Notes under the pieces: generated by a model
What the model was told of the DNA's origin: nothing
Database searches by the model: none
Seen by the model: only the letters and a program-made list of their open reading frames with translations
NCBI RefSeq assembly: GCF_046271865.1
Contig: NZ_CP176580.1
Span: 124,001 to 188,000 of the forward strand
From: Nitrincola salilacus
GTDB lineage: Bacteria > Pseudomonadota > Gammaproteobacteria > Pseudomonadales > Balneatricaceae
Direction: 5' to 3'
DNA length: 64,000 nt
Part shown: positions 58,759-64,000 of the stretch, one piece after another
Layout: the number at the start of each line of letters is the position of its first letter
Numbering within the stretch: position 1 is the stretch's first letter
Position numbers and translations under genes: made by a program

Positions 58759-60612
58759 TCAATACAGGTCAGTATGCAGCCGGGTAGCAAGCAGATCTCG
58801 ATCCAGCAGCACTTCCAGCGTGCCCAGTATCGATTCGCCAAAGCCCTCGCGACTGCCACATACGAAGATGTGGGCTCCGTGCTCCTCAACCCATTCAAGC
58901 AGTGTTACGCTCAGCTGTGCGAGTCTGCCCTGCACATATTCGCTATCATCGCGTGACCAGACGCAGTCGAGTCGAGTCAGTACACCCAACTGCTGAAAAT
59001 GCTCCAGCCGTTCAGCAAAATAAGCATCCTGCGCTTTATACTGCTCGCCAAACAGAAGCCAGTTGGGTGTTGTTGCGCGCCAGGACTGCTTTTGCTGCAG
59101 AAACCCCATAAACGGCGCAAGACCCGTGCCGGCACCAATCATGACCAAAGGAACATCGCCCGGGAGATGGAAGGTCGCATGGGTGCGAACACTGGCTTCA
59201 ATCTGCTCCCCCACTTTAAGCCCACACAGATAGCCGGATGCATGGCCGATACTCTGATCCTGACGCAGATGACGGCGCACCAGTAGATCAAGATGATCAG
59301 CCTGGCAGGACGCAATGGAGTAGAGACGCTCATGTATGGGTTTCAGTAGATCCACCAGCGCCTGAGGGCTGTCTGCCTGCTCATCGATCCACTCCAGCGT
59401 CTGCAGCAGCTCCAGCAGTGTTCGGGTTTCGTTCTGATAGTGCACCGTCTCATGTGCAGACCAACCGAGTTGCGCCAGGCGCTGCTCGATCTGTTCAGGT
59501 TGGATGCGTGGTTTGACGGCCAGCAGATCCCCCGCCTGATAGTGTGTACCGGCTCTGAACAGGCGAAGATGATGTGCGTGGCGATGCGTTTGCTCAGGGT
59601 TGAGGCATCGGTTTTCCATCACGGTCAGCACCTCGTACGGCATCGCCTGAGGAGAGGATACCTGACCGAAAGCGGTCGAGACATGCTGCCACCAGTGGTT
59701 CACGGCACCCATGTCCATCCTGTCGACCTCAACAGTGGGGACAAAACTCTGCAGACCCTTGCTTTGCAATAGCTTGTAGAGATGATGGCCAAAGGCACAG
59801 AAGGAGTGATAGTGGCGATCGCCCAGAGCAAGAATACTGAATCTGGGTTGTCCGGGCAGAGTGGGCTCAGCTTGCAGTGCTTTGATAAACCGGTTAGCGC
59901 TGTCGGGGGCTTGTCCATCCCCTTGGGTACTGACAACGAACAGGACCTGATCATACTGGCTCAGACAGGCTGGCGTCAGTCGGGACAGGCAGCGCAGGTC
60001 GAGGGCGTGGTTGGCTGATCGGTGCAGTTGTTGCGCCAGCTGCATGGCGCTTCCGGTCTGGCTGGCATAGGCGATCAGGTTGTTACGGTTGGTGGCACTG
60101 GGGCGCATGGCAAGCGCACGGTTGATCAGCAGTGTGCAAAGCAGTAATACGCTCAGCTTTACCAGCTCCAGCAGTGGCTGTGAGACCCCATCTGTGAGCA
60201 GATAGGGAAGTTCTGCGCTGAACAGCATGACGCATAGAACGATGCCAAATACGAGGTGCCAGCGATAGCGCTGTCGGTCTTGCAGAGCCAGAATGATCGT
60301 TGCCGATAGTAGTGTCGCCATGCCAGCCCACAGTGTGAGGAGCAGACTTCGAATCACCACCATCTCCGGTTGCGTGAACAGATGCGTGATGGACTGCCCC
60401 TGACCACTGCTGATCTGCCCGGACTGCAGGGTCAGCCACTGCTGGCCAAATTCCAGTACTGGATTTAAGGCTGGCTGAGTGGCAAGCGGCAGGCTCAGTC
60501 GTGCTTCGCCGAGGAGTAACAGCAGCAGGCCGTTCAGGATAATGCCTGACATCAGCATAACGATGGCGATGTGAGCCAGATGGTTGGCAGTAAGCGTTGC
60601 AAATTTCCGCAC
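58759..60612 (-). CDS. Membrane-anchored flavodoxin/FNR-type reductase
   Basis: The 617-residue protein has about four N-terminal membrane helices, then a flavodoxin-like domain (about 182-320, IAYASQTGSAMQLAQ). An FAD-binding domain follows (RLYSIASCQ, RxYS-type) and an NADPH-binding domain (IGAGTGLAPFMGF, LLFGEQYKAQDAYF). The plan resembles sulfite reductase alpha or cytochrome P450 reductase tied to the membrane. Next to a PepSY protein and a TonB receptor, it likely reduces ferric siderophores at the inner membrane. It is divergent from the PepSY gene with Fur-like sites between. Confidence 0.88.
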   Translation of the reverse strand: MRKFATLTANHLAHIAIVMLMSGIILNGLLLLLLGEARLSLPLATQPALNPVLEFGQQWLTLQSGQISSGQGQSITHLFTQPEMVVIRSLLLTLWAGMATLLSATIILALQDRQRYRWHLVFGIVLCVMLFSAELPYLLTDGVSQPLLELVKLSVLLLCTLLINRALAMRPSATNRNNLIAYASQTGSAMQLAQQLHRSANHALDLRCLSRLTPACLSQYDQVLFVVSTQGDGQAPDSANRFIKALQAEPTLPGQPRFSILALGDRHYHSFCAFGHHLYKLLQSKGLQSFVPTVEVDRMDMGAVNHWWQHVSTAFGQVSSPQAMPYEVLTVMENRCLNPEQTHRHAHHLRLFRAGTHYQAGDLLAVKPRIQPEQIEQRLAQLGWSAHETVHYQNETRTLLELLQTLEWIDEQADSPQALVDLLKPIHERLYSIASCQADHLDLLVRRHLRQDQSIGHASGYLCGLKVGEQIEASVRTHATFHLPGDVPLVMIGAGTGLAPFMGFLQQKQSWRATTPNWLLFGEQYKAQDAYFAERLEHFQQLGVLTRLDCVWSRDDSEYVQGRLAQLSVTLLEWVEEHGAHIFVCGSREGFGESILGTLEVLLDRDLLATRLHTDLY

Positions 60613-60631
60613 AATGATACCGAATATAATA

Positions 60632-60650
60632 GTGAGAATGATTCGTATTA
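60632..60650. promoter_or_regulatory. Possible Fur site, reductase side
   Basis: GTGAGAATGATTCGTATT contains the palindrome GAATGATTC and resembles half of the Fur consensus. It lies about 20-40 bases before the reductase start. It is weaker than the site at 61385. Confidence 0.4.
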
Positions 60651-60700
60651 TATTGACATTGCAGGTGGGATGCGAGCATCATATGCGAAATTTCACATAG

Positions 60701-60719
60701 ATTATTGATAATCATTCAT
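60701..60719. promoter_or_regulatory. Fur box overlapping the PepSY gene start
   Basis: ATTATTGATAATCATTCAT matches the 19-base Fur consensus at about 13 positions with a complete TGATAATCATT core. It overlaps the ATG at 60718, so Fur bound here would block it. Confidence 0.65.
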
Positions 60720-61320
60720 GAATTCTACGTCAGGCCCGGTCAACCGCTGGATGCGTTGGTTACATATCTACAGCGCAGTTCCGGTGCTGATCTCCATGAT
60801 TTTTTTTGCGGTGACCGGTTTTTTTCTGAATCATCCTGACTGGTCACCAGGACAGACCAGAGCACATGAGTTGTCCCTGATCTTGCCTGATGAGCTTGCC
60901 AGTATCGACTGGCAGGCGAGCCCATCGATATTCACGCTGGGCGTGCTGCAGTGGCTTGACAGGGAGCAGGGGATTCGTGGCGTCAAGATGGAGGTTGAGT
61001 GGGAGGATGATGAGTTGCTGATCATCACTCTGGAAGGACCGAGCATCACCCAGACAGTTGAAGTGTTACCGGATGAGGGCGAGGTGGAGGTGTTTGCGCT
61101 TTCGTTACCGCTGATGGCGATGCTGAATAACCTGCATCGTGGTAAGCAGGTCAGTGATATCTGGCGACTGTTCTCAGACCTGTCTGCCATATTCATGCTG
61201 GTTTTCTGCCTGACCGGTCTGTGGCTGGTTTGTGTTAACAGGATGCAGAGAGTAACAGCCGGATCGTGGGTCGCCATCGGTGGTGGCCTGTTTTTTGTGA
61301 TTGTTTATCTCATGCATTGA
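60718..61320 (+). CDS. PepSY-associated membrane protein
   Basis: The 200-residue protein has a membrane helix at about 17-38 (LHIYSAVPVLISMIFFAVTGFFLNHPDW), a soluble periplasmic part and two C-terminal helices (about 155-175 and 180-198). The W-L-H-x-Y plus GFFLNHP motif is that of PepSY-TM iron reductase-like proteins. No ribosome site precedes ATG 60718, so MRWLH at 60751 may be the true start. It sits between the reductase and the TonB receptor and is probably a partner in ferric-siderophore reduction. Confidence 0.82.
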   Translation: MNSTSGPVNRWMRWLHIYSAVPVLISMIFFAVTGFFLNHPDWSPGQTRAHELSLILPDELASIDWQASPSIFTLGVLQWLDREQGIRGVKMEVEWEDDELLIITLEGPSITQTVEVLPDEGEVEVFALSLPLMAMLNNLHRGKQVSDIWRLFSDLSAIFMLVFCLTGLWLVCVNRMQRVTAGSWVAIGGGLFFVIVYLMH

Positions 61321-61384
61321 CGTGACGTAAGCCTACACCCTGGCAGGATACTGCTAATGAGCTATTCAAGGAGGTTTTGATAAT

Positions 61385-61403
61385 AAAATGATAATCATTA
61401 GTC
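61385..61403. promoter_or_regulatory. Fur box upstream of the TonB receptor
   Basis: AAAATGATAATCATTAGTC matches the 19-base Fur consensus at about 13 positions with full AATGATAATCATT. It lies about 100 bases before the receptor start. Iron should repress the receptor. Confidence 0.8.
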
Positions 61404-61505
61404 TTATTTTTAATAATCAATATTGATCCAGACAATTCAATCCAACATAAGTAAATCCAACACAAGTAAACCCAACTCAAAAAATTTCAAAGGAAAGAAA
61501 TTCAC

Positions 61506-63728
61506 ATGTCTCTTCATTCAGACCACTCTCGTGCGATACCCAAACTGAACCCTCTGACTGTTGCGATAGCGTCAGCACTGGCATTCATGGTGACTCAGTC
61601 ACACGCTCAGTCCGACAGCATTCATCTGCCTGAGCTGGAGATATCGGGTCAGACCGAGCAGAGCTACAACGTTGAAAAACCTTCCAGTGTCAGGCTCACA
61701 CAGGACCTGGTAGATACACCCAAAACCATCACAGTAGTGAACGAAGCGCTACTGCAGGATCAGGGGGTGACCAGCCTGCAGGATGCACTGCGTAATGTCT
61801 CCGGGGTTTCTACCTTTGGAGCTGGTGAGGGCGGCGGTGGTAATGTCACCACCGGCGATACCATCACCATTCGTGGCTTTGATGTAAATGGCAGCATCTA
61901 TGCAGACGGTATCCGGGATGTTGCCGGTTACAGCCGAGATCTCTTCAACACTGAGCAGATCGAAGTGGTCAAGGGGTCTGCAGGCAGTCTGTCTGGTAAG
62001 GGCTCGGCAGGAGGGAGTGTGAATCTGGTCACCAAGAGTGCCCAAACCGATGAAGATATGAATGCTTTTACACTCGCCTATGATCAGGGGCAACTTGGAC
62101 GACTCACGGGTGATATCAACAGAGTGCTGACGGATAGCAGCGCACTGCGTCTGAATCTGCTGGCGCAAAAGGGTGGCGACTACTGGGACAATGGCGAAGA
62201 GGATTATCAGACACTGGCAATTGCCCCCTCCTACTTCATGCAGCTGAGTGAACAGACGGATCTCACGCTTAATCTGTTCCACATGCGACAGGATAACACG
62301 CCGGTTCTGGGCCTGCCCTTCGTCAACGATGTGGCGGCTGAGCAGTTGAACATTCCGGCTGGCCCGATTGCTGATCAACACTGGGACAACTACTACGGTG
62401 TGAAAGGACGTGACTTTGAGAAGGTCGATGTGACAACCCTGACCGCTGTCGTTAATCATCAGATGAGTGATGCCTGGCGTTTGCGTAGCCAGACTCGATT
62501 AGGTAAAACTGATCGACAGTCGATAACCTCACGTCCAGCCTTGGAAAATACCGGAACCCGTGATGATCCCGTTTATGATGGCAGTGTAAATCTGTCATCC
62601 GATCGTACTGAGTTCAGTGAGACCGAGCTGTTTGTCACGCAATTGGATGCAATCGGTGAGATCCAAACCGGCAGTATCAAGCACGACCTGGTCGTTGGTG
62701 CCGAACTATACCGTGAAAACAGTAAAACCCCCGGCATCGATATGTCGGATTTGGTGTTGTCTTCGGATACCGTTGATCTGTCTAATCCTGCTCGGGTGAC
62801 AGCGAGTGGGCGTTGGCATAAGAATGGTTATGATGCCGATACAACCGCTAAAGGCCTGGCGACCTACCTGCTGAATACCACTACGCTGAATGAGTCATGG
62901 CAGGTCAGTGGTGGCTTGCGCTATGAAGATTTTGAAGCGAAAGGCTATAAAACATCCCGCGATGAAAAGGTGCATGCGCGAACCCGGTCTGATCTGATCA
63001 GTTGGCAGGCGGGCATCAATTACAAACCGGCTCAGAACGGCAGTATCTATGCTTCCATCTCCAACTCTCAGGAGCCCAATGCCACCAATCTGGTCCTGCA
63101 AGGTAATGCATCCACAGCTGGCACTTATGCGAAGCTAGACCCACTGGAGTCTTATACCAAAGAGATCGGCACCAAATGGACATTGATGGATGAGCGTCTT
63201 CTGCTGGGGGCTGCGCTATTTGAGACCACCAAGGATGTTTACGATACGGTTGGTGATGAGATCACCACTTCCGGCCAACAGCGTAATCGTGGGCTGGAGC
63301 TCAGTGCGACCGGCCGTCTGACTGATCAGATCAATATGATTGCGACCTATACCAGGCAGAATGGCAAAGTGACTGAAGATGCGCCGAGCTCTTCGGGTGC
63401 AACGGCTGAGGGTAATGGGCTGACAGCCGCGCCGGATGATTCAGCGAGTCTGTGGTTGACCTACACGGCTGGTCCGCTGGTGGTGGGTGCTGGTGCCGAG
63501 TACAACAGCGGCAACACCTTCTGGCGCCGGCAGCAAGCCTATTATGAGACAGGCAGTGTTACATTGTTCAATGCGATGGCTAACTATACCTTCACTGATC
63601 AGCTTTCTGCTCAGTTGAATATCAGCAACCTCACTGATGAACATTACGTCACGGATTACAGTGCCCGAGGTCATTTCAGACCGGGCAATCCACGTAATAT
63701 CAGGTTGAGCATGACCTACAACTTCTAA
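61506..63728 (+). CDS. TonB-dependent siderophore receptor (PiuA/Fiu-like)
   Basis: The 740-residue outer-membrane protein has a signal peptide (about 1-35, to SHAQSD) and a TonB-box region near LPELEISG. A plug follows with DTPKTITVVNEALLQDQGVTSLQDALRNVSGVS and TITIRGFDVNG. A 22-strand barrel ends in a C-terminal Phe (LSMTYNF). The catecholate group is suggested by the following piuC gene, but the ligand is not proved. Likely energised by TonB-ExbBD, which is not in the window. Confidence 0.93.
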   Translation: MSLHSDHSRAIPKLNPLTVAIASALAFMVTQSHAQSDSIHLPELEISGQTEQSYNVEKPSSVRLTQDLVDTPKTITVVNEALLQDQGVTSLQDALRNVSGVSTFGAGEGGGGNVTTGDTITIRGFDVNGSIYADGIRDVAGYSRDLFNTEQIEVVKGSAGSLSGKGSAGGSVNLVTKSAQTDEDMNAFTLAYDQGQLGRLTGDINRVLTDSSALRLNLLAQKGGDYWDNGEEDYQTLAIAPSYFMQLSEQTDLTLNLFHMRQDNTPVLGLPFVNDVAAEQLNIPAGPIADQHWDNYYGVKGRDFEKVDVTTLTAVVNHQMSDAWRLRSQTRLGKTDRQSITSRPALENTGTRDDPVYDGSVNLSSDRTEFSETELFVTQLDAIGEIQTGSIKHDLVVGAELYRENSKTPGIDMSDLVLSSDTVDLSNPARVTASGRWHKNGYDADTTAKGLATYLLNTTTLNESWQVSGGLRYEDFEAKGYKTSRDEKVHARTRSDLISWQAGINYKPAQNGSIYASISNSQEPNATNLVLQGNASTAGTYAKLDPLESYTKEIGTKWTLMDERLLLGAALFETTKDVYDTVGDEITTSGQQRNRGLELSATGRLTDQINMIATYTRQNGKVTEDAPSSSGATAEGNGLTAAPDDSASLWLTYTAGPLVVGAGAEYNSGNTFWRRQQAYYETGSVTLFNAMANYTFTDQLSAQLNISNLTDEHYVTDYSARGHFRPGNPRNIRLSMTYNF

Positions 63729-63743
63729 ACCTGCTGCTCAGCC

Positions 63744-63771
63744 GGCCCTGCCTCAGTGCAGGGCCATTTTT
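63744..63771 (+). terminator. Rho-independent terminator after the TonB receptor gene
   Basis: GGCCCTGC and GCAGGGCC form an eight-pair stem with a six-base loop, followed by A and a run of five T. It lies 16 bases after the stop and before piuC, so piuC may have its own start or depend on readthrough. Confidence 0.88.
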
Positions 63772-63820
63772 GTTATATCAGCACCAGGATAGCGCCATAT
63801 AGAACGGGAGTAGAAACTTA

Positions 63821-64000
63821 TGTTGCTGCATCTGAAGCAGATTCTGAACCCGGTTCAGGTCAGGGAGATTCGCACGGCACTCCAGGCATCGGACTGGCAG
63901 GATGGCAAGCTGACCGCTGGCCATGCGGCGCGTCGGCAAAAGAGCAACTTACAACTGGATGAACGCTCACCACTGGCGGTTGAGTTAGGTAACGCTCTTT
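63821..64000 (+). CDS. piuC: PKHD-type Fe(II)/2-oxoglutarate dioxygenase PiuC, N-terminal part
   Basis: About 60 residues are seen before the window ends. They start MLLHLKQILNPVQVREIR and contain DWQDGKLTAGHAARRQKSNLQL, the usual PiuC N-terminus. PiuC-type enzymes are iron-regulated and often sit next to a PiuA-like receptor, as here. The catalytic His/Asp residues lie beyond the window. Confidence 0.9.

Noticed and set aside
61749..62459. 236-codon minus-strand frame opposite the TonB receptor
   Set aside because: Antisense to an intact receptor gene with no support of its own.

Overview
The window is a gammaproteobacterial chromosome segment. The 16S rRNA, the linked pyrE-crc and rph-yicC pairs, monofunctional hisB followed by hisHAF, a TAXI-type binding protein and a CHASE4-GGDEF protein fit a marine, Oceanospirillales-like bacterium. 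The genus is an inference and was not tested. Most of the window is ordinary core chromosome with three accessory patches.

Region 1 (1-8600) is accessory and scarred. It holds the end of an MFS transporter, a decayed second copy of a DUF6402-like gene, a ParE-type toxin-antitoxin pair, an internally deleted AraC regulator, a CopD-like membrane protein, the intact DUF6402-like gene coupled to a small membrane protein, and a LysE-family exporter. Short repeats (a ~60-bp block and an AraC 3' tail) occur twice and record a local duplication. An AT-rich defence locus follows at 5348-8501. It has an AAA/ABC-type ATPase and a DUF4435 Toprim-like protein with a 1-base overlap, which together look like a PARIS (AriA-AriB) anti-phage system. 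After it come the 3' end of a group II intron on the opposite strand and an unrecognised gene with a possible PD-(D/E)xK nuclease core.

Region 2 (8600-41104) is core. In order: mutY-yggX with an AsmA-family gene; hisB-hisH-hisA-hisF; a VOC protein; a soluble chemotaxis transducer; a diguanylate cyclase; thiD-thiC behind a TPP riboswitch; a CPXCG protein; pfkA divergent from aceK; a TAXI binding protein with a universal stress protein; a complete rRNA operon (16S-tRNA-Ile-tRNA-Ala-23S-5S); gcvH, sdaA and gcvT; a GAF-containing GspE/PilB-type ATPase; tRNA-Phe; pyrE; crc; rph; and yicC.

Region 3 (41081-52400) is a genomic island in the 3' end of yicC, bounded by a 23-bp near-perfect direct repeat (21/23) that recreates the yicC C-terminal codons. 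It carries a broken tyrosine integrase, a lone half-size HsdS, a DUF2188 protein and a type I restriction-modification operon. That operon is hsdM, dinD, a free-standing DinD C-terminal domain, hsdS, hsdR and a YgjP-like metalloprotease, with overlapping junctions at nearly every gene. Vibrio mobilizable islands of the MGIVflInd1 type are known to use this yicC site.

Region 4 (52450-64000) has a HipBA module with twin operators, a PhzF-family gene, an unusual Cache/PDC-like membrane protein, a LysR regulator divergent from an MBL-fold protein with a degenerate metal site, and a parvulin. It ends with an iron-uptake locus (membrane flavoreductase, PepSY-type membrane protein, TonB receptor and the start of piuC) that has Fur-like sites. 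The gmk gene that usually follows yicC is absent, so the yicC flank is rearranged beyond the island itself.
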